The notes: a model not told the origin generated them from the letters alone. Counted from the first letter of the stretch, positions 1 through 10,650 are shown. The stretch: 64,000 nucleotides of DNA from Triatoma infestans (GCA_011037195.1 JAAEAF010000254.1:124001-188000); one strand, 5' to 3'. Numbers and translations: made by a program.

Positions 1-354
1 TGCTTGAGAGTGAACATGCTCTCCCACTCTCTTAAATAATATCACCAAATATAAACATTCTTCTACTTTAAATAATTTCCTTGAATATAAAAGACAGGTT
101 GCTGAAACAAGACTAATTATAAGTAGATGTAAAAAGGAATCTTGGGCATTATTCTGTAGTAAGCTAAACAAAAGCACCACCAAGACCATATAGCGTAAAA
201 TAAAGTCTATAAATGGTTATTCGGAAAAAAACACGGCCCTTCATAAAGGTGACTGGACTGATGGGTTTATTAACAGACTAGCCTCCCCCCGTTACGTACA
301 AAACTGGTTGGATATTCCGATCGACGATTCACAAACAGACAACACTCATAGCTG

Positions 355-651
355 TTGAAACCTTTCACAATGACAGAATTAGACGCAGCTATTTCCAGTC
401 ACTCAAATACAGCTCCTGGCTTGGACCAAATACATTATTCTATGATACACAATCTCCCTCCAACGGTCAGAAGTGTCATATTAAATATATTTAAGGTAAT
501 GTGGGCATCAGGAAATTTCCCTCCTCAATGGAAACAATATCTCATAATTCCCATTTTGAAACCTAATAAAAATCGGGACGAAAGCGAATCATATCGTCCA
601 ATATCATTGGCTTCTTGTCTAATGAAAATATTTGAGAAAATGATAATATGA
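355..651 (+). pseudogene. LINE reverse transcriptase, N-terminal fragment
   Basis: This 98-codon frame matches the fingers and start of the palm of non-LTR reverse transcriptases. It has APGLDQIHYSMI followed by FPPQWKQYLIIPILKP and SYRPISLASCLMKIFEKMI, the standard order in the I, R1 and Jockey groups. A stop follows at 651, but similarity continues in the same frame as RLQWWLENNGKFPKSRYGFR up to about 715. It is the 5' RT piece of the deleted LINE at 1-2206. The ATG is only the first one in the frame and not a true start. Confidence 0.8.
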
Positions 652-766
652 AGACTGCAGTGGTGGCTGGAAAACAATGGCAAATTCCCTAAATCCCGGT
701 ATGGGTTTCGAAAAGGTTATTCCGTTTACCATAGCCACATTCAATTAATAATGGAAAAATCATGTT

Positions 767-1147
767 TTGGCAAAAAGTGAAAAATACCTGAATATATTAA
801 GAAGTATTTCTCACAAAAAATGGAGGGCTGATCCTGAAATATCTTTAACCTTTTATCGAGCTACAATTCGTGCTACTTTAGATTTCGGGAGTATGTTTTA
901 CTGTCAAGCAAGTAATACTGTATTGGGTCCAGTGGAAATTTTGCAAAACAAGTGCTTAGGACTATGCTTGGGGTTTATAAACAGTACCCCTATAGATGTT
1001 ATGTATGCTGAAGCCTGTGAATTTCTCTTATTATATCGAACTCAGGTATTATCTGATCGGTTTGTTTTAAGATTGCTAAATTATAATAACGATATTTATA
1101 AACAGATTTACATTTTAAATACAAAAGTATTAACGTACCGATTTTGA
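767..1147 (+). pseudogene. LINE reverse transcriptase, C-terminal (thumb/connection) fragment
   Basis: This frame of 126 codons resembles the region after the catalytic palm of LINE reverse transcriptases: KYLNILRSISHKKWRADPE, then a run typical of the connection domain and the LG(L)CLGFINSTP motif before the RNase H domain. No YxDD motif lies between this piece and the N-terminal RT at 355-651, so the palm has been lost. It stops at 1147 and the similarity fades until the RNase H remnant at 1329. Confidence 0.7.
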
Positions 1148-1328
1148 CGAAAAAAGAAAGCGCCTCTGTTTACAGAAAGTTTTATTAATATATCCAAATA
1201 TAAGGAAACAATTCAGTCTGATAGTAAACGTCCAATATACAAAATAGATTATGAATTTTTACTTAATAAGATCGACATATACTTGTGTGACAACATAGCT
1301 AATTTACCTAAACATATAAGCAAAGCTG

Positions 1329-1511
1329 GTGGCGATGTTAAAGGCAAGGGGCATATACGTTAGTTTTGTACGGATAAAGGGACATTGTGGGCTAGTGCAT
1401 AATGAAACGTTAGATGCTCTCGCAAAAGAAGCTGCAAGAGACGGAGAAGTAATAACGGTCAAACTACCTGGGGCTGATATGAGAGGTGGATTACCAGGAA
1501 TATTTTATTAA
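1329..1511 (+). pseudogene. RNase H domain remnant of a LINE
   Basis: The motif VRIKGHCGLVHNETLDALAKE is the conserved end of RNase H1-type domains in LINEs (the usual form is WIPGHxGxxGNExAD). Only this final part with the last acidic residue survives. The earlier DGS and E motifs are missing. It sits between the RT and the cysteine-rich tail, which is the expected order. Confidence 0.65.
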
Positions 1512-1596
1512 AATGGCAGTCAGAATGTAATAATAATAATAATAATAGAAAGGGTTTATTTTATAAATCAATGGTACTAAAATTACCGACTCGTTT

Positions 1597-1938
1597 ATGG
1601 TTCAAAGGAAGTTCAATAAAAACGCAGTATCAACTATTAGTAGGCTAAGATCGAACCACGCTATATGCGGAGCATACCTGTTCAGAATAGCCCAAAGAAT
1701 AACTCCGGTGTGCACGGTACGTAAAGTGGAAGAAAATTTCAAACACATAACGATGGAATGTCAGAAATATGAAAGCGAAAGAGATTGTTTGTATAGAGAA
1801 TTATATAAGTACCTGGTTGCCCCTTTCCGATATGGGGATATTCTCTTTTCTAACAGTACTCCAGTGTTGAATTCGACTGTATTAGAAGGTCTGAATGTCA
1901 TGATGTATATTAGAGTTAGGATGTATTTATTGGCGTGA
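1597..1938 (+). pseudogene. C-terminal cysteine/histidine tail of a LINE ORF2
   Basis: This 113-codon frame begins with a region like the post-RNase H segment of I/R1-type LINEs (ISRLRSNHAICGAYLFRI) and continues with C-x2-V and H-x4-C spacing (TPVCTVRKVEENFKHITMEC), a decayed form of the CCHC motif that ends these proteins. The second cysteine of the first pair is replaced by valine. It ends at a TGA at 1938 and is followed by about 260 bp of 3' untranslated sequence. Confidence 0.65.
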
Positions 1939-2229
1939 ATGTGAATTTAGAATAAACTAAAATGACGGGATGGCTGAATACAGAGTAGCCAATCCCATAG
2001 TTTAGGTTGTTAGTTAAGTTAAGTTAGTTTAAAGCTAAAATGTAAATGAGTGTGTGGAAGAGTGAACGAATGGATTTAGAGTCTGTCTGCGAATGTAAAG
2101 TTCAGCATGATTCGTCATGTATAGCTGCGCAGCTGTAATACTTAGAGTATCGTAGTGATTGAGGTGGATGCTGGCTGAATGACTATATGTCAATGCCAAA
2201 AAAAAACTATAGGGATGGCAAAAGTTTAA

Positions 2230-2460
2230 ATAATATAAGAAATTTAAAGAAAATCTTTGGAACCCTTTTTAAGAAAATCGCAATAAACTGAAAAAAAAAA
2301 AAAAATGAATAAATTCGCATTTTTGGTTGATGGATTTTGACCGAAATTTTCGTGTCAGATGGTATCTAAACAGAATACCGAATTTGAGCTTCCTCCAATT
2401 TTTTGTTATTGAAATAGTTTGTTTACACACACACACACATACAGATCATTCGGAGAAAAA
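2230..2460 (+). repeat. Family X dispersed repeat, copy 1
   Basis: This copy contains the core of a repeat seen many times in the window: GGTTGATGGATTTTGACC, then ACAGAATACCGAATTTGAGC and a short (CA)n run at about 2425-2440. An A-run at 2292-2305 interrupts it. It has no coding potential. It lies directly behind the poly(A) end of the LINE at 1-2206. Confidence 0.7.
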
Positions 2461-2944
2461 AGATGGCGAAAAAAGATACCTATTAAGATGGTTCTTGAAA
2501 ATATTCAGCTATCAAATGATAATCGTGGTAAAATATTAATGAATTAAAACAATCTGTGCTGAATTCAATGAGAGATCTTCAACAATATGAAGACAAAACC
2601 CAAGCTGCTGAAGGGGAAAGATGTTAAACGACCGACCTTAGCTGAGGTACTAACTCGGAAATCAAGATCTAAAGCAACGGTAAGTGCCTATAAAATTGTA
2701 ATAGAACCTAATAAAAATATGATTGTTGAGTACTCTAAAAAGGTGATAAACTGGTGTTAATATAAGTTGGTTTTATCCGGATTAATCAGTCTGCTCTCTC
2801 CCCGCGTATTGACTTTCACTTGATAAATGTCTTGAGCTCATCTCATCATAATTTAGCGGTATTACATCTCAACCTAGTGCCCCCTTCGATGTTCAACATA
2901 GGGCCTTCGACGGTCTAGGAGGTGTGACTCGGAGTGTTTGCACA

Positions 2945-3480
2945 TCGCCTTGATGCAGGAACCGTGGCTAGAGGTTAGAGGCATTCGCCCTCTCCGAGGT
3001 AAGGTACTGTAGTGTAGGGGTTTTGGGAAACCCAGAGCCTTTATAGTTCTTAACAACCAGATTGACGATAACTTACTGCCAACACTTTGCTCAGGCGATT
3101 TTGTTGCAGCAGTCATCTCAGTTTGTGGATTGCTGTGATCACCTATTCCCGCCGGTGAGGATCAGCTATACCCGCCAGAGTTGCTGGCAGACATCATCAT
3201 CTTGTGAAGCGAGGAATCTTCCGCTTGTCGTTAGCTGTGAGGCCAATGCGCACCACGCCACATGAAGAAGCAGCAACTGCAGAGCTAAGTCCCTTTTGAA
3301 ATTTATCTATGGCAAAAGGATACTAATACCCAAATAGGTAAGGAAACCACCTTTGTCACGGGGGTCAGAAGAGAAATGCTGGACTTGACCCTGACCTCTC
3401 TTTGGATGAGTGACATGATTAAGAAGTGGCATGTGTCGTCGGAACCATCATGTTCCTATCACGACACATCAAATTCGATA
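2945..3480 (+). pseudogene. AP-type endonuclease domain of a LINE, broken
   Basis: Read across frames, the segment shows endonuclease motifs of R1/LOA LINEs: LMQEPWLEVRGIRPLRGK (the QEPW catalytic region), then CEANAHH near 3235-3260 (the usual form is GDANAHH) and FVTGVRREMLDLTLTS followed by WHVSSEPS and a final HD. Several frameshifts and stops separate these parts, so no single frame is longer than about 80 codons. The identification rests on the order and spacing of motifs. Confidence 0.65.
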
Positions 3481-3589
3481 TCGACACCTCCCGCTGCTAA
3501 AGGCGTTATTCCGGAACCCTCGGGAACGATTGGGTAGGATACGTAGACTCCCTTAAAGTTAAAATAGCACAATTTCGGACGGGAGAGGG

Positions 3590-3985
3590 GTGGAGAAGAT
3601 GCAGGAGGCAATAGTCAAGGCCTACCAGGAGAACTGTCCGAGCGGTCACGACCACAAAGATCATGGAATGGTCGGTGGAACGCTAGGAGGGCAAAAGATG
3701 TTCTTGGAGGAGGTTTTTGCGAGCACATTGCAGATGTCCCTTCGTGCGCAAGAATCCACACAATCTTGGCCAAAGACGGTACTGACAAAGAAGACGGATG
3801 GAACCTTCACTGTCTCGAAAGAGGAAAGCCTAGAGCTCCTCATGAAGACTCACTTTCCAGGCTCGTTCCGACTTCTAGGCTCAGAGGTGGGGTTTTCCCA
3901 GGGAAAAGGCATATCAGACTATTCTCAGAGGACTGAAAACTCGGCCCCCTCATCACGAGGCCAAATAAGGAATGGTGAGCCATAA
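3590..3985 (+). pseudogene. LINE linker between endonuclease and RT
   Basis: This 131-codon frame carries the linker of R1/LOA-like LINEs. It includes SKEESLELLMKTHFPGS, a conserved phrase just before the RT domain (usual form: xxEExLxxLxxTHFPGS). The upstream part, around 3500-3580, has the RNPRxTDWxxY-like region in another frame. Frameshifts on both sides show decay. Confidence 0.6.
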
Positions 3986-4089
3986 ATAGATCCCAACCCT
4001 TCAAATCTCAGGGGTAGGTGGGATTTAACTGGTCCTTTTACAAAAAGGACTAGATATACTCTTACCATATCTGTGTAAAATCTTTAAGG

Positions 4090-4467
4090 CATGTATAGCC
4101 GCCCATCGGTATACACTGTAACATGTCGCAATGTCAAGGTGATCTACCTCCCTAAAGTGGGTAGAGTACCTGACCTAACGTCGGGCTCCTATAGACCGAT
4201 CAGCCTATCTTCTTTCCTAATCAAAGCTTTAGAAAGATTGGTGGAAGGTACATTAGAGATGAGGTTCTGAGTGTAACCCCATTATGTGCCCGCCAATACG
4301 CTTATCAACCAGGTAGGTTGATATTGACAGAGGCTGCTCTGGATGATCACAATAGGCTACTTTCAAAATCCTTAGAGGATAAAGAGATTGCAGTAGCCGC
4401 CTTCTTAGATATAGAGGGTGCATTCAATAACGTCTCGCGTTCCCAAGAGCCTTCAGAGCCGCCTGGC
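4090..4467 (+). pseudogene. LINE RT, N-terminal half, truncated
   Basis: The stretch reads VKVIYLPKVGRVPDLTSG, SYRPISLSSFLIKALERLVE, then after a frameshift QYAYQPGR and AAFLDIEGAFNNVS. These are RT blocks 1 to 3, in order. The sequence ends abruptly at about 4467, before the YxDD block, where the oppositely oriented LINE fragment begins. Confidence 0.7.
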
Positions 4468-4490
4468 TGACCAAGAAGATGCATATCTCC

Positions 4491-4784
4491 CTATTTGTAC
4501 GTATGGTCCATACGTAAATTCTCCTCAGCAGAGACCTTTATAGCATAGACTTCAGCCTGGGTTACCGTGGAGTACCTGCCGAGAGGCCTCTCAATGAGTA
4601 CCTCTGGTTTGACCCCATATACTCCGGTTCCAGTTCCGCTGGCCATCCTGGATCCATCCGTGAACCCGGATTCCCCAGTCCGGCCTCGTTTTTCCCAGCT
4701 TTTAGCCCATTCCGATCTTGATGTAATGATCTCCTGGAAGGCGACATCGAAGCGGGATGTTGGACAACAGCCTTCCTCAGCCAT
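4491..4784 (-). pseudogene. LINE RNase H domain, N-terminal half
   Basis: FTDGSRMASGTGTGVYG contains the first catalytic aspartate of an RNase H domain (TDGS), and TVTQAEVYAIKVSAEE contains the glutamate. The segment ends at 4491, before the SDSQAA and PGHxG motifs, where the element is truncated against the plus-strand LINE fragment. It follows the RT in the correct order on the minus strand. Confidence 0.75.
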
Positions 4785-4811
4785 ATTGAAGATAGGGCCT
4801 GGGTCAACCTT

Positions 4812-5249
4812 CTATATAATGTCCAAGTGCTTAGCCAGGGAACTCTTGTGTTTCCTATGGCCATTGTTCATCAGTCTGTTCGCACTGGCCCTCGCCTCAG
4901 CTTGTATCAAAAGATGTAACCCCAGCAGTCCTTCCAATGCTGCCGTGGGGCACTCCGAAATGCCCCTGAAATCAGCAGACACGCCAGCCTTTCCAACCCT
5001 GATAGGTTCCTCCTGGTGAAATGCTCTTATGCTTTGGCCACCACACCAATGCCCCATAGGTGAGGACAGGTATGATGGTCCACGTATATAGCCAGTGGGC
5101 CATTTTGGGGAAAAGACCCCATGTTTTCCCGCAGGGTCTACTAGCTCCACAGAGAGACGTTTTTGCTCTCTGTATAGGTGTTCTAGATGCGCGTCCCAGG
5201 TGAGTCTGGAGTCCAAGATGACCCCGAGATATTTCAGCTGACCAGACAC
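4812..5249 (-). pseudogene. LINE RT C-terminal region
   Basis: The frame shows KYLGVILDSRLTWDAHLEHL, the block after the YxDD motif in LINE RTs. A connection domain with PAGKHGVFSPKWPTGYIRG follows, then ECPTAALEGLLGLHLLIQAE, which corresponds to the TPTxALExLLGLxPL phrase before RNase H. The overlapping frame 4972-5286 supplies the residues upstream of a frameshift. The region is not functional, because the preceding catalytic motif is mutated. Confidence 0.7.
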
Positions 5250-5934
5250 TTCCAGAGTTCTTCCGAAATTCAGTGTGTTGTAACACTCAACATTCCTTCT
5301 TCTAGAATGGAACCAAAGTGGTCTTGGCAGGGCTGACCGCCAGGTCTACCCCTCGACACCACCTTTCCACAACTCGCAGGACCTCCTACACAAGCTCCCT
5401 AATAACCATCTCATGCCTGGTCCTGACCAAGGCCACTACATTACCCGCGCAGCCAAGGACAGAGCACCCTCTGCGATCAAGCTCCCCTAACCATCATGCA
5501 CCACAGAAGAGGAGACAGAACCCCTCTTTGTAGTCGTAGTTTCAAGCATCTCCTCATAGAGGCTAGCTAAGATTCTTCTAGTTTTAAGTACGCTGCCAAT
5601 CCACCTGATAATGGCCCGATTTACCATGCCTCTCCAAAGCTAGCATAATTGAGCAGTATAGGTCGTGTTGCTGAAGGCACTCTCTATGTCCAGAAACACC
5701 CCCACCGCGACCTCCCTGCCATATACCGCATCTCCAAATCTCCCACAAGAAAGTGGAGGGCCGTTTCGCAGGATTTGCTCGTTTGGTAGGCATGTTGATC
5801 AGAATGCAGAGGCCGCAGTGTGAGCACTGCCTCTCTGATGTTAGGTCTACTATTTCCTCCAGCACTTTCAGCATAAACGAGGAAAGGGTGATTGGTATAA
5901 ACTCTTTGGCGTGGGTATGAGGCCTCTTCCCAGA

Positions 5935-7110
5935 CTTGGAATTCGTCAGCCAAAAAAAGTAGAATGTTAATATCTGGAAGAACTAGTTTAACATCATTAA
6001 TGAAGATCAGGAACAATAAGGGACCAAGATGTGATCCTTGAGGTACTCCAGAAAGGACAGGATAAGGCAATGAAAGGAATGATTTTACTTTGACTGTGAG
6101 AGTACGGTAAGATAATTTTCCAGCTAGCATAGCTGTACAGTAAATATGGATATCTTTGGTTGATATAATTATACCTACCTCAATTTAAGCTGGTTCCTGA
6201 TTATGGACTGTATCAAATTGGGTATCATTAAAGAAAAGAAAAACAATATTTTAGAAAAACCAGTAATCACAAAATATATTTCCTTTAAATGAAAATATAA
6301 ATGAAATAACAAAGAAAAGGACTTCACTGATTGAAAAATTGAAATACAGGCGGGGCGCCCCAAGTAATATGTTTGAACAGGGTTCACATCATTTTCTGAA
6401 GTAGGTTTTGGACAACTAATTTCTCTATTAGGTTAAGTTTAAATACATAATACGCGTGGCATAGACAGAAATCGGCTGCCCAAAATAGGATTCTGGACAA
6501 CCAATCCCCATCTATACCATCAAAAAACTTCACTCCTGTCACTGCTACCGGCCATCACTCCACCACTCCCTCCGGCCTCACCACTCTCTTACTGCTAATA
6601 CTAAACGTTACATTCAAAAAGAGCGCTCTAAGCGGCCAGTGCGCGAACAATAGCTTTGTGCCATAAATGCCCAAAGTTTTAAGTTTACCAAGAAGTAATG
6701 TATGTTTACACTATCAAAAGCTTTGGAATAATCAGTGTAGACAGAGTCAACTTAAAAACCTTTTTCGAAACATTACAATTTAAACTGGACATAAGTCATA
6801 AATTCTTGGTAACAGATTCTTTTTTGAGAAAAAAGCCATGTTGCTCAAGTATGATTACATTCCTTACTGAAGACATGCTTAGTAAGGAAGACAACTGATT
6901 CGAAGAGTTTAGAAATGGTACTTACAATACTGATAGGGCGATAATTTGTAAATTTGTACAGCGTGTCTGCAACCAACTGGATTTCCAACGTGAGGAAAGT
7001 TGCCCGGGAACGATTGAATAATAAAAATAAAGGAGCTAACAAAGGTTGTGTGCTTCGCAATAATAGACAAGGAGGAACTCCAGAGGGGATAAAAATTGGA
7101 ATTAAGATTC
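5935..7110 (-). mobile_element. Jockey/CR1-like LINE RT fragment, split by a solo LTR
   Basis: Minus-strand reading from 7110 gives LLAPLFLLFNRS and TNYRPISIVSTISKLFE (6860-7040), then YTDYSKAFDSVNIHYFL (about 6680-6750). After a 516-bp LTR it continues with LSGVPQGSHLGPLLFLIF, INDVKL and LLFLADEF (5940-6130). The YADD region reads LADE, so the catalytic site is damaged. The fragment is bordered by the R1/LOA-like fragment below 5925 and by the BEL element at 7115. It differs from the R1/LOA-type LINEs nearby by its YTDYSKAFD and GVPQGSHLGP motifs. Confidence 0.75.
6129..6654 (-). mobile_element. Solo BEL/Pao LTR with 5-bp target duplication
   Basis: A 516-bp LTR at 6134-6649 begins TGTACAG and ends GCGAACA on the plus strand, and is flanked on both sides by ATAGC (6129-6133 and 6650-6654). 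It is homologous to the two LTRs of the BEL element at 7115-13308, sharing for example GGCGGGGCGCCCCAAGT and GAACAGGGTTCACAT. No internal region is left, as expected after recombination between two LTRs. It interrupts the Jockey/CR1-like RT fragment at 5935-7110. It is more diverged and longer than the other two LTRs, so it is probably an older or sister subfamily. Confidence 0.9.
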
Positions 7111-7114
7111 ACAG

Positions 7115-7550
7115 TGAATAGTAGATATGGATATTTTTGGTTGATATAATTATACCTACTTCCATTTAAGCTGGTTCCTGGTTTTGGACTGTATGTCTTG
7201 GTATCATTAAAGAAAAGAAAAACAATCTTTTTCGAAAAAACCAATAATCACAAAATATATTTCCTTTAAATGAAATTATAAATGAAATAACAAAGAAAAA
7301 GACTTGACTGTATGTAATACAGGCGGGGCGCCCCAAGTGATATGTGTGAACAGGGTTCACATTTTCCAAAATAGGATTTTGGACAACTAATGTATCTATT
7401 AAGTTAAATTCAAGTACATAATACGCATGGCACAACTATTATTACTATTGTGCTACCGGCTAGCCTCACCATTATTCACCTACTACTACACTAAAACGTT
7501 ACGTTCAAAAGAAACTGCAGCGAGCGCTTCAAGCGGCCAGCGCGCTAACA
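7115..7550 (-). repeat. BEL/Pao 3' LTR (minus-strand element)
   Basis: This 436-bp repeat starts TGAATAGTAGATATGG and ends GCGCGCTAACA on the plus strand. It aligns along its whole length with 12901-13308, with scattered substitutions and a few indels of up to about 20 bp, so the copy is not very recent. The G-rich strand just inside it (7551-7565; GGGTGGGCGG on the minus strand) may be the polypurine tract. Confidence 0.92.
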
Positions 7551-7619
7551 GACCGCCCACCCAAATTTCTGGAAATTTGATGTAACGAATGTTGGTCTCA
7601 GGGAATGTTAGTCCAATGG

Positions 7620-8127
7620 GATCAAGGGGGCTAAGTTGGCCACTGAACGCTTATACTCTCCCTTAGCTGTTTTCACTGTCACCACCCTGACAACTCCATC
7701 GTTACCAGAATGGATTTTCACTATACGGCCAGTTGGACAGGTTGCAGGTGGTACATTTTTGTCCTTTAGCAGTTCTAGGGTGCCGGGAGTTATATTCTCT
7801 CTGCAATTCTTCCATTTAGTTCTTTGGTAGGCTGTTGACGTACTCCAAGCGCCATCTCTTACAAATATCTTGAATACGAAGGGTTAGGAGTCTCCAACGT
7901 GACAGTCTGTTGAGAGGAATTTCAGTGACATCCTGCTCTGGTATGGTCAGTAATGGTGCTCCAATGAGGAAATGACCTGGAGTTAATGTGATACATTCTT
8001 CAGCTGAAGAGGAGAGGCGGTAGAGCGGCCGAGAATTCAGCACTGCCTCAATTGTCACAATAAGCTCTTCGAAACTCAAAGGGCGTTGATCTAGCACTCT
8101 TACCAGATGACTTTTAAAGTATTTCAC
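7620..8127 (-). pseudogene. BEL integrase C-terminal part with DUF5641
   Basis: The frame 7816-8127 has IEAVLNSRPLYRLSS and LTPGHFLIGAPLL. The glutamate in IEAVLNSRP is the third catalytic residue of the integrase. After a frameshift the similarity continues below 7830 with TCPTGRIVKIHSGNDGVVRV, the DUF5641 domain that ends BEL/Pao polyproteins. The protein would end at about 7620. The frameshift and earlier breaks make it non-functional. Confidence 0.8.
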
Positions 8128-8204
8128 ACCCGCCTCATATGGGCCTCCAAAATGAGGTGATGCAGGAGGTATGAAAGACCACCTAATTTGTTTAAGGTAG
8201 ATGA

Positions 8205-8920
8205 TTAATTACACTTTCTTGAGTCTTCTTGTTTTTCCATCAGTTCCACAACTCCTTCAGGCGGCGGTCGGCTCCTATGAAGTTGGTTCTGCAGTCCGAA
8301 TATATATTGGAAGACCACGACGTCCTATAAAGCGATCGAGACAAACCAGAAATGCGTTAGTGCTTAATTCCGATACTAACTCTAAGTGCACCGCCTTTGT
8401 ACTAAGGCATATAAATAAACAAACATATGCTTTTGTTAAATTGATTTTTTTTCTAGGGGCATCCTCTATCACCAATGGACCTGCGAAAACAACTCCCACA
8501 TTCATAAAGGCTCTACCCTGTTCAAATCTAGATGGGAGCAAGTCGCTCATATATGGAGTATAAGAGGATATTCTAAAACGATGACACTTCACACATCTAT
8601 GTATTCGAGATCGGATAATAGAACGAGCGGATAAGACCCAAAATCGTCTCTGCAGTAAAGAATGTAAGACGTGGTCCCGCATGCATGTAACATCGATGGT
8701 AATAATCAACGATTAGGTTGGTAAGATGTGACCTTTTAGGAAGTAGGATGGGGTGTTTTGCCCTGTAGTCCAGGGAGCTATTACTAAGTCTACCGCCCAC
8801 CCTGAAAATTTCTAGGGGATCAACGAGAGGTGATAAGGAATCTAATTCTTTAATTCCTGTTCGCTTGAGGTCTCCAAAATAATACCTTTGTGTGATCTTG
8901 ATGCAATATTCTAACACCAC
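8205..8920 (-). pseudogene. BEL integrase zinc-binding domain and catalytic core
   Basis: The frame 8597-8920 holds HPILLPKRSHLTNLIVD followed by YYHRCYMHAGPRLT, the integrase H2C2 zinc-binding region. The frame 8275-8709 continues with FWVLSARSIIRSRIHRC, CxxC (CVKC), then STKAVHLELVSELSTNAFL and RFIGRRGLP. The core aspartate near GxxFAGPL is replaced (MNVGVVFAGP, where a D normally precedes the FAGP-like motif). The frame breaks after GLPIYI, just before the second catalytic aspartate. This is a typical BEL/Pao integrase and is inactive here. Confidence 0.8.
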
Positions 8921-8937
8921 AGAAAGCTCTTTAGCAT

Positions 8938-9551
8938 TCAGAGGGCCTGTTTTCTGATAGTTTCCTTTTTATATTTAAACTGTTTAAAAAGTCTCGAACT
9001 ATCATCAAGGTTTGAGTGAGCAACAATGCTGCGCACTGACTGTGTTTTTAAAGGAGCCAGTTTAGTTTTCGCAAAGAGTAGGCTGGCGGGTTCGGAAGAT
9101 TCTGCCAAACGTATGTAAATGGTCGCAGCATAACCTAGTGTAGATGCATCTGCAAAACCAATTAATATAACTGGAGTGAAGCTAAAGCGCATTACAGACC
9201 GAGGAATTCTAATTTTTCTCAGCTCGCTGAGCTTTGACAAATATTCAACCCATTCTTCCGTGAGATTTTGAGGAACAGATTGATCCCAATCTAGTTGCAG
9301 CATCCACAGCTTCTGCAAAAATGATTTAGCTTTGAATATAACTGGTGCTAGATAACCAAGAGGGTCGTATAATCTGGCGGTAATGGATAAAATAGTCCGT
9401 TTCGTAACAAGTGTTTCAGTAGATTCGATCTTATAAAAGAAACAATCATTACTTGGGTCCCACTGAAGACCTAGTATCTTGATGGAAGATATAGATGACT
9501 CTCTAGCTCCGGTGGATAGTTTGTCAAGAACTTCCGGAGAATGCTAGCCCA
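8938..9551 (-). pseudogene. Pao peptidase A17 / RNase H-like region
   Basis: Read from 9551, the minus strand gives KRTILSITARLYDPLGYLAP, the phrase that marks the Pao region behind the RT. It is followed by LQLDWDQSVPQNLTEEW and then FADASTLGYAATIYIR with the RNase H-type aspartate. The open part is 8938-9318, and the upstream stretch is open in a frame without ATG. It joins the RT at 9552 with a stop between (the triplet at 9541-9549 on the plus strand gives TAG on the minus strand). Confidence 0.78.
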
Positions 9552-10301
9552 CTATTTTAAGGTAAATCCACCCTTCCCAAGGAGTTCCTCTAATTGATTT
9601 TGCAAAAGAATCGCCTTTATGTTGTCCGCCCCGGTTAGGACATCGTCTACATAAGTGTTGACTAATAAAGCTTGAGAAGCCCTTGGATAATTTGCACCTT
9701 CATCCGTTACAAGCTGTCTTATCACTCTAAGGGTCAAATAGGGAGACGATGTCGTGCCAAAAGTATCTCTCTTGAGCTCTACTGCATCTGAGGAATCACA
9801 GCGATAAAAAATATGTTGGAACACACGATCTTCCGGATTTACTAGTATCTGCAGAAACATTTTGCAGATGTCCGCCGTTATGGCAATATGAAATTTTCTA
9901 AAATATAACAATATCTCTCTAATATCACGTTGTAATTTGGGCCCAGTCAATAAGTGGTCATTTAAAGATCCATGACGGGTAGGGGTAGATGCATCGTATA
10001 CTACGTGCAAGTTTGTGGACCATTTTTCAAGACTGCATGGTGCGGTAAGAAATACTTCCCTTCCGTTTTAGCGCTAGACATGTAGCCCATCCAGATATTC
10101 TTGCAATACTTGTGAATACGCCAGTTTATATTCGGGCTTCTTGTCTAGTCGTGATTCTAATTTCTTAAACCGGTGTAATGCGATATACTTTGAATATTGG
10201 ATCTCCTTGTAAGGTTCCTTAAAGGGTAGCCGTTCAACATATCTACCTTGGAGATCCCTAAAGTGAGTTTCTATGAAGTGATTCTCACATTCAATATTCA
10301 A
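9552..10301 (-). pseudogene. BEL/Pao reverse transcriptase
   Basis: The frame 10074-10301 has the pre-RT region (FRDLQGRYVERLPFK). A stop and a short gap follow, and 9552-10010 carries VVYDAST, LNDHLLTGP, ITADICKMFLQI and the catalytic YVDDVLTGAD near 9640-9656. The palm aspartates (DI and DD) are present, so damage lies in stops and frame breaks and not in the active site. The family normally encodes this as one polyprotein. Confidence 0.85.
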
Positions 10302-10650
10302 GGGGTTTTCCGGAACTTCAACGTTAACCTCTTCAATTTGCTAAAATTTCTTTAACATATCGTTCAACGGCATGGCGCTTAGGGAAATAACATCCTCCAG
10401 TGGGATGTCGATAGGTCCCTGTACAACCCAACCAAATATTGTTTTAAGAATATTAGGAAGTCCGGGAGGTAAGGCCTCAGACTGTCCTGCGAGTATAACT
10501 CCAGAGAGATCTACTACCAGTAAAAAAATCTATCGGTCCAATAGAGAGGGTCCGCTAATTGAAAACGATTAAGACACTGCCTGATAGAATAGGGAATAAA
10601 ACAAGAACGTGTATTCGAAGTTATTTGCGGTACAACAACCGCAGTTGTTT

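Larger units (their letters stand above)
1..2206 (+). mobile_element. LINE with RNase H (I/R1/LOA group), internally deleted
   Basis: A non-LTR retrotransposon read on the plus strand. In order, it holds the linker before the reverse transcriptase (about 60-350), the N-terminal RT (355-760), the C-terminal RT (767-1147), the end of an RNase H domain (1329-1511), a cysteine/histidine tail (1597-1938) and a 3' untranslated part ending in a short A-run near 2198-2206. The RT palm with its catalytic aspartates is missing, because the sequence jumps from the fingers region straight to the thumb region at about 765. The open frame is also broken by stops, so it cannot be autonomous. The 5' end lies outside the window or is truncated. 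Confidence 0.8.
2870..4467 (+). mobile_element. LINE fragment (R1/LOA-like): endonuclease to first half of RT
   Basis: Plus-strand decayed LINE. The endonuclease spans about 2945-3480, the linker 3490-3985 and the first half of the reverse transcriptase 4090-4467. It breaks off just after the palm motif FLDIEGAFNNV. At 4480 an oppositely oriented fragment of the same clade begins. Its RT contains QxAYQ and FLDIE, which are also present in that neighbour, so the two are separate copies and not two halves of one. Confidence 0.75.
4490..5925 (-). mobile_element. LINE fragment (R1/LOA-like) on the minus strand: RT to RNase H
   Basis: Read from 5925 down to 4490, this holds RT blocks (SSFMLKVLEEIVD, SDQHAYQTSKSCETALHF, FLDIE at about 5700), a decayed catalytic region (NVVALV near 5440, where YADD should stand, reads CAGN), the RT C-terminus (KYLGVILDSRLTWDAHLE) and the start of RNase H. 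It is cut at 4490, so the tail and 3' end are missing. It belongs to the same general clade as the fragment at 2870-4467 but differs clearly in sequence. Confidence 0.75.

Noticed and set aside
2870..5925. Twin priming (5' inversion of one LINE)
   Set aside because: The inverted part would have to be the 5' part lying upstream of the 3' part. Here the two pieces overlap in RT content and lie tail to tail, so they are separate copies.
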